A stretch of DNA of 64,000 nucleotides, taken from contig CM055835.1 in assembly GCA_029582265.1 (NCBI GenBank), positions 12,393,498 to 12,457,497 of the forward strand, written 5' to 3'. The translations under genes and the position numbers were made by a program. Numbering within the stretch: position 1 is the first letter of the stretch; every line of letters begins with the position of its first letter. Positions 23,190-34,559 of the stretch are shown here, one piece after another. Source of the stretch: Zoroaster sp. YZ-2022 (taxonomy: Eukaryota; Echinodermata; Asteroidea; Forcipulatida; Zoroasteridae). The notes beneath the pieces were generated by a model. It saw only the letters and a list, made by a program, of their open reading frames with translations. It was not told the DNA's origin and did not search any database.

Positions 23190-24204
23190 GAGGGAGGGGA
23201 GGTAGGGAGGGGAGGTAGGGAGGGGGAGGGAGAGGTAGAAGGGGAGGTAGAGAGGGAGGTAGCAGGGGAGGTAGCGGGGGAGGTAGCGGGGGAGGTAGTG
23301 GGGGAGGTAGAGGGGAGGTAGAGGTGGAGGGAGAGGGGGAGGTAGAGGGGGAGGTAGAGAGGGAGGTAGAGGAGGTAGAGGGGGAGGTAGAGAGGGAGGT
23401 AGAGGAGGTAGAGGGGGAGGTAGAGGGGGAGGTAGAGGGCATCACTATGCGTGTGAATTTACCATGTTTTTTTGTGTACTTTTTTGGCAGTTTGCCTCTT
23501 TTCACTGGTGGATCCAGAGGGAGGGGAGGTAGGGAGAGGGGAGGTAGGGAGAGGGGAGGTAGGGAGAGGGGAGGTAGGGAGAGGGGAGGTAGGGAGAGGG
23601 GAGGTAGGGAGAGGGGAGGTAGGGAGAGGGGAGGTAGGGAGAGGGGAGGTAGGGAGAGGGGAGGTAGGGAGAGGGGAGGTAGGGAGAGGGGAGGTAGGGA
23701 GAGGGGAGGTAGGGAGGGGGAGGTAGGGAGGGGGAGGGAGGGAGGGGGAGGTAGGGAGGGGGAGGTAGGGAGGGGGAGGTAGGGAGGGGGAGGTAGGGAG
23801 GGGGAGGTAGGGAGGGGGAGGTAGGGAGGGGGAGGTAGGGAGGGGGAGGTAGGGAGGGGGAGGTAGGGAGGGGGAGGTAGAAGGGGAGGTAGAGAGGGAT
23901 GTAGCGGGAGAGGTAGCGGGAGGTAGAGGGAGAGGTAGAGGGGGAGGTAGAGGGGGAGGTAGTGGGGGAGGTAGTGGGGGAATTAGTGGGGGAGGTAGAT
24001 GGGGAAGGAGAGAGGGAGGTAGAGGGGGAGGTAGAGGGGAAGGTAGAGGGGGGAGGTAGAGGGGGAGATAGAGAGGGGGAGGTAGAGGGGGAGGTAGAGG
24101 GGGAGGTAGAGGGGAGGTAGAGGGGGAGGTAGAGGGAGGAGATAGAGAGGGGGAGGTAGAGAGGGGGAGGTAGAGAGGGGGAGATAGAGAGGGGAGGTAG
24201 AGGG
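23190..24204. repeat. Polypurine (GGGGAGGTAGA-like) tandem tract, ~1 kb
   Basis: Almost pure purine on the plus strand except T in GGTAG. Units are about 10-12 bp. It is interrupted at 23,438-23,510 by CATCACTATGCGTGTGAATT...GCCTCTTTTCACTGGTGGAT, a near copy of which follows the tract at 24,205-24,270. Confidence 0.95.
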
Positions 24205-24330
24205 CATCACTATGCGTGTAAATTTACCATACGTTTTTTGTGTACCCTTTTTTGGCAGTTTGCCTCTTTTTGCTATGTGCCCCCCTTTTTCAAGACCATA
24301 GATCCGCCCCTGTTGCTTGTTAAATGGTAA
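24205..24330. repeat. End segment of the polypurine element
   Basis: Copy of 23,438-23,505 followed by CATAGATCCGCCCCTG, resembling the GGATCCGCC ends at 37,976/38,133 and 43,806. Confidence 0.6.
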
Positions 24331-24423
24331 TTTATTCAAATAGATTAGGCCAACAGTCCTTATAGGGCCCAATGAGCAAATGTTAAACTATTGAAAGATG
24401 ATTCAACGGTTGGTTGAATGATT

Positions 24424-25786
24424 GAGAGGACAGTTTGTTCAATCCTTGAGAGGACAGTTTGTTCAATCCTTGAGAGGACAGTTTGTTCAATCCTTGAGAG
24501 GACAGTTTGTTCAATCCTTGAGAGGACAGTTTGTTCAATCCTTGAGAGGACAGTTTGTTCAATCCTTGAGAGGACAGTTTGTTCAATGCTTGAGAGGACA
24601 GTTTGTTCAATCCTTGAGAGGACAGTTTGTTCAATCCTTGAGAGGATAGTTTGTTCAATCCTTGAGGACAGTTTGTTAAATCCTTGAGAGGACAGTTTGT
24701 TCAATCCTTGAGAGGATAGTTTGTTCAATCCTTCAGAGGATAGTTTGTTCAATCCTTGAGGACAGTTTGTTCAATCCTTGAGAGGACAGTTTGTTCAATC
24801 CTTGAGAGGACAGTTTGTTCAATCCTTGAGGACAGTTTGTTCAATCCTTGGGAGGATAGTTTGTTCAATCCTTGAGAGGACAGTTTGTTCAATCCTTGAG
24901 AGGACAGTTTGTTCAATCCTTGAGAGGACAGTTTGTTCAATCCTTGAGGACAGTTTGTTCAATCCTTGAGAGGACAGTTTGTTCAATCCTTGAGAGGACA
25001 GTTTGTTCAATCTTTGAGAGGACAGTTTGTTCAATCCTTGAGAGGACAGTTTGTTCAATCCTTGAGAGGATAGTTTGTTCAATCCTTGAGAGGATAGTTT
25101 GTTCAATCCTTGAGAGGATAGTTTGTTCAATCCTTGAGAGGACAGTTTGTTCAATCCTTGAGAGGACAGTTTGTTCAATCCTTGAGAGGACAGTTTGTTC
25201 AATCCTTGAGAGGACAGTTTGTTCAATCCTTGAGAGGACAGTTTGTTCAATCCTTGAGAGGATAGTTTGTTCAATCCTTGAGAGGATAGTGTGTTCAATC
25301 CTTGGGAGGATAGTTTGTTCAATCCTTGAGAGGACAGTTTGTTCAATCCTTGAGAGGACAGTTTGTTCAATCCTTGAGAGGATAGTTTGTTCAATCCTTG
25401 GGAGGATAGTTTGTTCAATCCTTGAGAGGACAGTTTGTTCAATCCTTGAGAGGACAGTTTGTTCAATCCTTGAGAGGACAGTTTGTTCAATCCTTGAGAG
25501 GACAGTTTGTTCAATCCTTGAGAGGACAGTTTGTTCAATCCTTGAGAGGACAGTTTGTTCAATCCTTGAGAGGACAGTTTGTTCAATCCTTGAGAGGACA
25601 GTTTGTTCAATCCTTGAGAGGACAGTTTGTTCAATCCTTGAGAGGACAGTTTGTTCAATCCTTGAGAGGACAGTTTGTTCAATCCTTGAGAGGACAGTTT
25701 GTTCAATCCTTGAGAGGAGAGGTTGTTCAATCCTTGAGAGGATAGTTTGTTCAATCCTTGAGAGGATAGTTTGTTCAATCCTTGAA
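24424..25786. repeat. 24-bp minisatellite, ~56 units
   Basis: Unit AGAGGACAGTTTGTTCAATC+CTTG. Variants carry GATAG for GACAG or lack three bases. Because the unit is 24 bp and has no stop in several frames, long ORFs run through both strands (up to 334 codons); these are array artefacts. Confidence 0.97.
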
Positions 25787-25789
25787 TGT

Positions 25790-26840
25790 GCCCCAGCCAA
25801 ACTGGCCCTCCTGGGTGAGACAAAACAGCTATTAAGGGATTACTGCATATTGTGTAGTGAGGATTAGTGAAGGATTAGCAGTGGCAGTGCTATTGATGTT
25901 CCAGACCACAGTAGCTGTTTTGTAGGTATTGGGACTGTCAGTTATCACTTCTTTTGTCTGCTTCCAGAAGCTGTTCCAAGCAAATGAAGCAAGCTAAATG
26001 AATAGTTTGGGGCAATAGTTTGACCATGGAGGTATTCTACCTCCATGGTTTGACCATTGCTCAATGGGCAGAGGACTGCAGGCCTTAGGCATCTTCGTAA
26101 AAGCAGTCTTGTCAAAAATAACCAATGTTGTACCTTCCCTTTAACACAACAAATTTTTTTTTTGTACATGTGTCGCCCTCGTATGCATTCAGATATCCAT
26201 AGGGCATTCAACCTGTTTTTGTATGGAGGGTTGAAGACAGAAAAAAAGAATGAATATCTGGTGTATTGATCAGCCCAGTTAATATTGGCAACATGGTCCA
26301 ATCATGCCGTCAGGAAAAACTCATTACTAAAGTGAACAATTTGTACACCTCACTGGAAATGAGAATTAGTAGTACCAATTCATGATGATCACCACGTGAA
26401 CATAACCGTGCACACGGTGAGCTGTCATTACTATACGTACTGCCCACACAGGCATGCCGGCAAGCATGTACACATGCTCAATCTCATGCTTGTTCAAATC
26501 TCGCATACACACACAAAAGCTCATTTGTGCGTTCTGAACGTTTCTCTCGAGTGAGTGAAACGTTTTGTCTGATTCCCATCATGCTGATTGGGTAAGCAAG
26601 TAGAGCGAACTGGTGAAGAATAACTGGTACTCAAACAAGAAGAATAACTGGTACCCATACTTTAAAACCCAGCTCAGGCATTTAACAATGTCCAAGCATG
26701 TAGTCAAGTGATCAAGTTATTATCAAATAGCAAGGGGTCACCTTTTTGCAAGGGAAAATTAGAACTCAGCGCTACAACAACTCCTTTGTCCCAACGGATT
26801 TACAATAGTATGAAGTAGATGAGACATTGTGGGTATTTAC
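25790..26840. other. Non-coding sequence, one short perfect hairpin
   Basis: CCATGGAGGTA-TTC-TACCTCCATGG (about 26,025-26,049). A dispersed-repeat fragment lies at 26,105-26,150. No gene seen. Confidence 0.5.
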
Positions 26841-26849
26841 ATTTAAAAA

Positions 26850-26900
26850 TGTATTTATTTATTTATTTATTTTATTTTTTTTTTGGGGGGGGGGGGGGAT
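26850..26900. repeat. Low-complexity ATTT/poly-T/poly-G run
   Basis: TTTATTTATTTATTTATTTT followed by poly-T and a poly-G tract ending near 26,899. Confidence 0.95.
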
Positions 26901-27055
26901 TTGGCCATTTTTAAACTTCAGCATGTTAAATGTCAGCATGTTAAATGTTTCAGACAATGAATCTACATGTATGCTTTATCTAAGGAATTGTACATTTGTG
27001 ATGGCCTATCTGCGTTATTGCAATATTGTTAAATAATCTATTGTCTAACGCTAGT

Positions 27056-27215
27056 TAAAGGGACTTTCAACAGGACATGGAATCGGTGTCCAGTTTAAGA
27101 TGAACACAAGACTGAACATTACTGGCTCATTTATGCAGCAGCAACGGTAATACGACCTTATTATCATGTGAGCTATTATTATTTTCAATCACAGAGTTAA
27201 TCTAAAACTAGTCCA
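27056..27215. mobile_element. Hairpin MITE copy (CATGGAATCGG family)
   Basis: CAGGACATGGAATCGGTGTC then AAGATGAACACAAGACTGAA and CTGCTGCATAAA in reverse (TTTATGCAGCAGCAACGG). Related to 12,376 and 37,170. The right end is replaced by the SINE at 27,216. Confidence 0.72.
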
Positions 27216-27575
27216 TGGCCAAGCGGTTTAGTGCATCGGATTTGTGTTCTGATGGCTGAGTCGTCAGAATATGGGTTCAAATCCCGACCGCAACCGTGGT
27301 GCTTGTGTCCTCGAGCAAGACACTTTACCATAATTGCTTCTCTCCACCCAGGAGTAAATGGGTACCTGTGAGGGCAGAGTTGGTTGTTGTGTTTGATTAG
27401 CCCATATGCATCGAAATGGCAGCAATTGAGTTGTATACTCCCCAGGGAGCTGAGATGGTTTCAGGAATGATTTATGCGCCTGATGAGCAGGGGTAATAAT
27501 GTACAGCGCTGTGATACCTCGTGTAAGAGCGCTTTAAAAATGCCTCCATTATTATTATTATTATTATTATTAAAG
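27216..27575 (+). mobile_element. tRNA SINE, second head subtype
   Basis: Head CATGGCCAAGCGGTTTAGTG, GGTTCAAATCC, core TCGAGCAAGACACTTTACCA. The 3' end is ATGTACAGCGCTGTGATACC, not the CGCTATATAA form, followed by an ATT tail. Confidence 0.88.
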
Positions 27576-27839
27576 CCAAGATTTCTTATTGTTTGGTATG
27601 CACAATCAAGTTAAGGAATGTACAGGAATGTACACTCCAATAGTTATCATATGTACCCATTAGTGTGGACAGACCTATCTAGATCTATCTATTTATCCGT
27701 GTGGTAAAGGATAGGGACCAATTTATCTCACCACAAACCAATACAGAAGATGATGCCAGAGGCTGGTGCCCTTCAGACTATTCTAGTAACTGTCCTAGTG
27801 TCCTGAGCACAAACACATTTCATCTCATTCAAATTGTAG

Positions 27840-28560
27840 TATAATATGAGAGCTCCATTTTTAATGTCGTTTCACCTGCTTAGCATTTCAAATTCCCCAC
27901 CAATAGCGCGTATCAATTGACGCTTTCAGGACTTTCGTCATGCAAATTGCTCATAATTACTTGTGTCTCGTCCGTACGTAATACATTCAATGGGCAACCC
28001 TCAAACCAAGAGAAGAAAAAAAAGCCCTGTTCTCTGTTTGCGCAAATAAACGCTATCCAATTTGGAAAATTGGGAGGGAAATTAAGAGGATTGATCCATG
28101 CTAAAGCTGGCTGTTAGGGATCCCTAATGGGAACTAAATGTTGGCATGATTAGCCCCGCGCACGGCCATGGGCACAATGTGGTTTATTGTCACTGCCAGG
28201 GCATCCATTGTCAGTCCCAAGGTTCAAAGCGGTCATTGGCAAATTGATGAGTTTGTAATTTCATTTTTTTTTTAGGCCTGTCCCTTTTGGGATCAGCGGG
28301 GGAAAGCGAAGGAACAATTGCAGGGCTTTTATGCCGCTTCTAAGCAACACTCAATTACGGATATTGACTTTGATGTCGCGGGAGAGTCGAGCGGTTAAAC
28401 CGTCAAAGAACAGACAGAAGTTATTTTTTTGTTCCCCCTCATTTTTCTTCTTGGGTAAGCAAGGCGAACATTTAGAGCTGTGCGGTGGGCACAGGGGAGC
28501 ACAAGGGAGGTGAAAGAAGCTTCGGTCCATTTGCTGAATTAAATGTCATCTTCAATTGTG
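27840..28560. promoter_or_regulatory. Candidate conserved non-coding block
   Basis: Repeat-poor and ORF-poor. Dense short words such as CATGCAAATTGCTCATAATT (octamer-like ATGCAAAT), CAATTTGGAAAATTGG and GGCATGATTAGCCCCGCGCA. Regulatory role is inference. Confidence 0.3.
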
Positions 28561-29440
28561 GGAAGAGACTCGTCGTGCTACATATCATACAAAAGCAAAG
28601 CTACTAAAGTTGTTATTATACGGGCAGCTTTGTGATTAGAATACAGGAAAGAGGCACCAGGTGATTTGTCTTCAGTTGAATGCTAACATGGCTGTTCATT
28701 GGTTGCGAAAGGTGCAATTCCACTAGACACTGTAATAAAAAACCTGTGAATGTTCCAGCTTATTTCAATGTGTTATGTACAAGGAAATAGTGAAATTGAT
28801 TTCAGGCGGTTCATATTCATTCCAACCAGGAATTTGTGTCTTCGGACTTCAGATGACAGAAATCTATTTTGGAAATGATTTCACATATTTTACTAAAATG
28901 CAAACACCTCAGAAAGAAATATTTCAAAGGATGTTTGATACCATCATCAACTTAATACAGTTCAAGTTTTATGTAAAACGGTGATCATTTATGTTTTCAA
29001 GATTACTCACTTGTATAGTGGCTTTAAACTAAATTTGTAAATTGCTGTCTGATTTCAACGGAACTGCTTGACAAGCAAGGTTAAATATGGAAAGGTACAT
29101 CTGCAAATACCATGGCTTCCTCAGAAAAGTAAAATATCCTTATAATGTATGCATGCTTACTCAATAGAATAAAAACAAATGAAACAGGTTTGATATGTCT
29201 TGATGTATGGATGCATCCATGCCCAGACATTTTACCAAAGTGTACAACGTCTTAAAAAGACTGTTAAACTGTTTTTTTGCCTTGTATTTGTGGCTTTTAT
29301 TCCATGAGTTTTTCCACCTTTTTTTCTAAACTTCAAAAAAAAAATTAAAATAAATAAATAAACACTACAGTAATACAAATTCAGAGTCAGTAGGACCCCT
29401 GAAACATAATCATTTTCCTTCATGGCCTAAGCTACAGTGT
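28561..29440. other. Non-coding, dispersed repeat in part
   Basis: 28,895-28,985 (ATGTTTGATACCATCATCAA) belongs to the dispersed family also at 13,860, 16,890 and 30,725. Nothing coding seen. Confidence 0.45.
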
Positions 29441-30150
29441 AGTTTCTGGCCATTTAGAGGGGTAACAGATTGGGGAGTAATCAAAACCCCGTCGCCAAGT
29501 CAAACGGTAATTAGAAAGCAATGAATACATTTGGACGCAGTCTCCCGCTGGTGAGGGAATCATAAATACAAATTGCTGAAAAGGCAGTCAACGCACACAC
29601 GCATGACTTGGACGAAATAATCCCCTACTCAACTTGAATGGCCACGGACCATGGCATACTTTCAGAACACAAACAGACAAACAATAGGTGACAAAGGGAG
29701 AGTGGCTGCTCATGTACTGTGAAAACAACGGGCCCTCGTGAGTGCTGGCCGCCGCCATTGTCCGGAGTCACCCCGGACAGCTTTTTGGCTACATGACGGA
29801 TTGTGTCAACCGATGCTGGCTGCTCGACATCGTGTATTTGACGACACGGGGGGAACCGCGTTACCCATTATGAGGCCAATATAAAAAAAATAAAAAAATG
29901 GCATTAATGCTTGCATGTTCAATATGTCACTTTGCCATAATGTTCCATCCGTCCAAGTGATAATTTACCAATGATCAAGTCTGACAGGGGGGGGTACTTA
30001 CTCGACACGTTGAGCAGATGTTCAGCACAGAGGGTTAGTGTAGGCCATCAGGGCACGTAATTGGTCGCTTCAATGGAGATTCTTGTTAGGTATGAACCAC
30101 TCCAGCCGGTGGTATTTGTATTCCTCTGGACAAGTCATGCATATTATTCG
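29441..30150. promoter_or_regulatory. Candidate conserved non-coding block
   Basis: Distinct GC-richer text without repeats. TCAAACGGTAATTAGAAAGC, CAGACAAACAATAGGTGACA (Sox-like ACAAT), GGCCGCCGCCATTGTCCGG (CCGCCAT as in YY1 sites). No ORF. Candidate only. Confidence 0.3.
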
Positions 30151-30786
30151 ACCCTAGAGACCTTCTTAATAAATGAGCTGTATATAAAAACTTGAAGTTA
30201 TGGTGTGTATCAAGGGGCTCCTATATTGAGATATTCTTTTCATTAAAAGGTAATCAAAAATATACTTAAAGACTGTGGGACAAGCACATAATGATACTTG
30301 GTAGATAAGTACAAGTATTTATTGCTCTTGTAACAAGATTACATGTGGAACTTATATAAATACAATGCATGATGTACTATCCTTCCTCGATGCTTAAGTT
30401 ATTACGAGTGATTGCATTTTTAATCATGAGTTAAGTGCTCAAGTAGTGTTTGGTAATTGATCATAATTCAGTTGACAGATCGCATTTTAAAAAAAACCAA
30501 CAAACTCAAGACTGCCAGACAAAAGCTCTATACAGAGAAGGTACAGCATTGGTAATGTTGACAAAACTTTTATGTGTATGCTTACTGTTTTTGAATCAAA
30601 ATATGTACATTAAATGAACAAACTGTTATTACGTTATGTCTATACCTAGAACATAATGAAAAATAGGAAAATTTGACTAATTTACTCAGAACGATAGCAC
30701 CTACGATGGAAATATTTCAAGGAATGTTTGATACCATCATCAACTTTACACCAAGTACATGTAAGTGTCATGTAAAATGGTGATCA
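30151..30786. other. AT-rich non-coding sequence with dispersed repeat
   Basis: GATACCATCATCAACTTTAC near 30,729 and the AAGGTACAGCATTGGTAATG phrase near 30,539 are family members. No gene. Confidence 0.45.
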
Positions 30787-31063
30787 ATAACCCTAAACCA
30801 CCCCAAATCCTGCAAAAAAAGGGGCACTTTTTTGGGGAAAAATTCAGCACTGTTGGAAACTGGTACTTTCACCTCTTCAAATGGGACAAAAAGAAGTACC
30901 TGGCAAAAGTACAGGCCATAAGTGCTGAATGTGAAAGATGAACGAAAATGCATGGTGCATTTTGAAGATAAGGGCATGTTTCCAAAAGTGCACTGATGGA
31001 TTTTGTAGGATTCAGAAAGGTTCCTAGCCAGAATACCTACATGACCTAGGGGGTTATGGTTAA
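30787..31063. mobile_element. TTAA-type element related to 21.8 kb
   Basis: ATAACCCTAAACCACCCCAA at the left and GGGGGTTATGGTTAA at the right, with AATCCTGCAAAA and GGATTTTGTAGGATTC inside. The left target site has decayed to ATAA. Confidence 0.65.
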
Positions 31064-32130
31064 TGTTTATTGAGATTACCAATAGTGTATAGGGGTTTTA
31101 ATATCTCACAAGTAATATAGAAACCAACCTATTTAAAGATGTATCGCCCATATTAAACTGCCAAACAAATTCTGGTTTTCATTTGAACATTGATAATTTT
31201 CCTTTTTGAAAGGAAAACAAATTAGATATTTCACAAAATTGTCAGAAGCTTGATTATTGAGATCTGGATGAAAATTCATTCACAGTTAAGAAGCAAAACA
31301 TGATTGGTTTACGTGTAATAATTACTCTCCTGGCCTTGTCAGAAATGATTTTCTTCTGGAGGCTTATAATTTCATTTATCTTAGGGAGAACTTTCATCAC
31401 CACGTGCTGTAGTGAGTTCCTGGGTATGAAGGTTCTATGCTGGGCAGAATGTCACTCTTCTTGTCAAAGAGAAGATAGCATTGATCAGGAAGGCATCGAG
31501 GCTTTACAAATACAACCAATTCCAATCATAACGACATCCTAAATGAGAATTTAAGTGATCACAAATGACCTTCAGTCCACAATTCATTACAAACTCATCC
31601 TGCATTGAAGGCGCTAATCACAATATTGCAACTAGACATTATGAATAAAAGCGATAGTATCCAAGGTTTGTCACTAATAACTCCTACACATTTTACTTCT
31701 GGTTTTTCACTTGAGTGGCTACAAAGTGTGGTAGAGTACTGCTTTCATTTCCGATCGCTGGTTCTACATATAAGTTTTCCATATGAATGATTTTTCAAGC
31801 AGACTTCAATGCAAATATGCTAGTATGAGAAAATCGAGAGGGGGGGGCGCGCGCTTTTCTGAGAAATTTAATCTCTTTTTTGAAAATTTTGCAGGAATAA
31901 AACATTCAAAGAAGGTTATTTTCTACACATTTCCTAAACAAAGCAACGGGATACATCATACACTGTACATAACATGGCCATGCTTATAATACACAGGTTA
32001 TTCCAATAATGCAATAAACAAAAGAATATCAGCGTACATGTCTATTGTATACAAATATTTGGAAGATACAGAAATTATGCACACAACAATGCAAGACCAA
32101 CAAAAAACAGAAATTTCACCAACAGTGTAT
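31064..32130. other. Non-coding sequence, dispersed repeat at 31.14-31.26 kb
   Basis: GAAAGGAAAACAAATTAG matches 437 and 53,495 regions. Poly-G at 31,841-31,847. No recognisable protein. Confidence 0.4.
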
Positions 32131-32300
32131 TACATTACATTACATTACAACAAGTATTTATCATGCGCCATTCCCGAGAGGCTCATGGCGCTTACAAAAG
32201 TTAATATGACATAATAAATACAAATCAGGATAGAATAAGACATAAATTGATGCAAAATTAATGAGGAAACAAGTGAGTTTTAAGAGCCTTCTTGAAGGCA
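32130..32300 (-). repeat. SINE-like 3' end with (TAATG)n tail
   Basis: ATTACATTACATTACA tail followed by ATCATGCGCCATTCCCGAGA and GCTCATGGCGCTTACA, a layout like a reverse SINE 3' end distinct from the main family. Confidence 0.5.
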
Positions 32301-32673
32301 TTAACAGAAACAGATTGTCAGAAACAGATTGTCAGTGTATACTGGCTTTAAAGCAAGTACACAATTATGGAATATGTAAGCATCCATTATGGTCTCACTT
32401 GCCCACTAAATCAAATTTACATTTGAAAAAAAAAAAAACAGCATTTGAAGTTAGTCTCTTTTTGAAACACACGTTTCTTCATCAAAAATTAATATTTTTG
32501 AATTGTTGTCACCTTGTGGTCTCGATAGAACTTTTGAATTATGGAAATATTATGGCAGCATTATGGAGAGCCACTAGATTGTGATTTGGTTCGCAATTTG
32601 GTAATCCTACAGGGGTGCTGTCAACATTTTGTCATGTTTACCTTATTTTCATCATGTATATATGTATTAATAA

Positions 32674-32996
32674 TAATAGCGCACGTATCCACCAACTGAG
32701 TGGTGCTCAAGGCGCATTATATTATTACCCCTGCTCATAAGGCTCATAAATCATTCCTGAAACCATCTCAGCTCCCTGGGAGTATACAGCTCAATTGCTG
32801 CCATTACAGCGCATATAGGGCTAATCAACCAACTCTGCCCTCACAGGTACCCATTTAACCCCTGGGTGGAGAGAAGCAATTATGGTTAAGTGTCTTGCTC
32901 AAGGACACAAGTGTCACGGCCGGGATTCGAACCCACATTCTGCTGCTAACACCAGAACTTGAGTCCGGTAAGCTAGACCGCTCGGCCACGACACTC
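32674..32996 (-). mobile_element. Full-length tRNA-Leu-headed SINE
   Basis: Reverse copy of the 22.4-kb SINE: GCGCACGTATCCACCAACTG at the 3' end, TTGCTCAAGGACACAAGTGT core, CGGGATTCGAACCCACATTC and ACCGCTCGGCCACGACACTC head. Confidence 0.92.
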
Positions 32997-33095
32997 TGTA
33001 TTTCATATTTTTCTCTAATTGTTTTTTTACCATTGTGTTTGTGATTGTTTCTGCCCTGTGAAATAAATTAAATGAAATGAAATGAAATATGTTGT
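32997..33095 (+). repeat. Retroelement 3' tail
   Basis: TGTTTCTGCCCTGTGAAATA then four AATGA-type repeats. Likely the 3' end of a LINE into which the SINE inserted. Confidence 0.45.
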
Positions 33096-33204
33096 TTTGG
33101 ACTCTCTGACATTTATAATTACTAAGCAATTAACTGCTGAAAACAGTATAAATGTTTGTGTTAGTTCGTAAAAATGAAAAATTTACAAAAAACCTGGTTT
33201 GCAT

Positions 33205-33400
33205 TTTCATGAAGTTGTTGTCCTCTTTCGGCTGCTCCCGTTAGGGGTCGCCACAGTGGATCATAATCCACATATTTGATTTGGCATAGGTTTTACGCCG
33301 GATGCCCTTCCTGACGCAACCCTCCCATTTATCTGGGCTTGGGACAGGCACTAAGCATGCACTGGCTTGTACACCCCCAGTGGCTGGGTTCAATTCGGCC
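33205..33400 (+). repeat. Retroelement-derived segment
   Basis: CGGCTGCTCCCGTTAGGGGT, GGTTTTACGCCGGATGCCCT and TCCTGACGCAACCCTCCC: a word string I recognise as a widespread animal retroelement 3' region. The exact family is uncertain. Confidence 0.5.
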
Positions 33401-33478
33401 TTCGCAGCAATTATGGTAAAGTGTCTTGCTCAAGGACACAAGCACCATGGTCGCGGCAAGCAGTGGCATAGCGTAGTT

Positions 33479-34012
33479 ACGACGGGCCCAAGTGCACGCT
33501 GTTATGAACGGGCCCTAGTGCACGCTGTTATGAACGGGCCCTAGTGCACGCTGTTATGAACGGGCCCTAGTGCACGCTGTTATGAACGGGCCCTAGTGCA
33601 CGCTGTTATGAACGGGCCCTAGTGCACGCTGTTATGAACGGGCCCAAGTGCACGCTGTTATGAACGGGCCTAGTGCACGCTGTTATGAACGGGCCTAGTG
33701 CACGCTGTTATGAACGGGCCCGCGCTGTTATGAACGGGCCCTAGTGCACGCTGTTATGAACGGGCCCTAGTGCACGCTGTTATGAACGGGCCCTAGTGCA
33801 CGCTGTTATGAACGGGCCCTAGTGCACGCTGTTATGAACGGGCCCTAGTGCACGCTGTTATGAACGGGCCCAAGTGCACGCTGTTATGAACGGGCCCTAG
33901 TGCACGCTGTTATGAACGGGCCCTAGTGCACGCTGTTATGAACGGGCCCAAGTGCACGCTGTTATGAACGGGCCCAAGTGCACGCTGTTATGAACGGGCC
34001 CTAGTGCACGCT
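33479..34012. repeat. 26-bp minisatellite inside the hAT element, ~20 units
   Basis: Unit GGGCCCTAGTGCACGCTGTT+ATGAAC. Variants have CAAGTG for CTAGTG or drop one C. Contains palindromes GGGCCC and GTGCAC. Confidence 0.96.
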
Positions 34013-34029
34013 AGTTACTAGTTATGAAG

Positions 34030-34065
34030 CACACACGCACACACACACACGCGCGCACACACATC
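34030..34065. repeat. (CA)n/(GC) microsatellite
   Basis: ACACACGCACACACACACAC followed by GCGCGCACACACA. Confidence 0.9.
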
Positions 34066-34559
34066 AAAGCGTAGGCCTATATATTTTACCAACAATGTGT
34101 TGGATTTTACAGTCGAATTAGTTACTTAGGCTATTGCGCTATCAGAACCATGGATAGCGCTCTGACACGCTAACGTAAACAGACGGTCAATGAAGTCAAC
34201 AAGTCAACTAATCAACCAACTATATGACTGACATGGGTTTGCCTTTTCGAGGACATATATAGTAAATGGCATCTCTTAAATTTTAAGTCAGTTCTTCTTT
34301 GAACACAAACGTACTTCCAAGGTGGCGATTCGAAGTGCGTGCAGGGGCCCGTTCTCTGCAACACAATGTCGAATGGCCTGCTCTCTCTACCACCCCACGG
34401 GCCCTACCACCCCACGGGCCCCAGTGCAGCCACACTGCCTGCACTGTCTATATTTACGCCACTGGCGGCAAGGCTTCGAACCCACACACTCTGACGACGC
34501 AGCCATCAGAACACAAATCCGATGCACTAAACCGCTCGACCATGGCACCCCACGTTTGC

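Larger units (their letters stand above)
33461..34464. mobile_element. Non-autonomous hAT-type element, 1004 bp, 8-bp target duplication
   Basis: Flanked by GCGGCAAG at 33,453-33,460 and 34,465-34,472. Ends are CAGTGGCATA... and ...TACGCCACTG. An 8-bp duplication with CAGTGGC termini is characteristic of hAT elements. No transposase. The left half is a 26-bp minisatellite. Confidence 0.9.
33401..34556 (-). mobile_element. tRNA SINE split by a hAT-type element
   Basis: Reverse SINE: core (ATGGTAAAGTGTCTTGCTCA) to GCGGCAAG at 33,460, resuming at 34,465 with GCGGCAAGGCTTCGAACCCA and ending ACCGCTCGACCATGGCACC. The two halves join perfectly apart from an 8-bp duplication. Confidence 0.88.

Noticed and set aside
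23146..23782. Ser/Pro-rich and Gly/Arg-rich ORFs
   Set aside because: Translations of the polypurine tract; no start context or non-repetitive domain.
24819..25867. Long ORFs (287-334 codons) on both strands
   Set aside because: They are the 24-bp minisatellite read in different frames. Open frames on both strands and no unique sequence argue against a gene.
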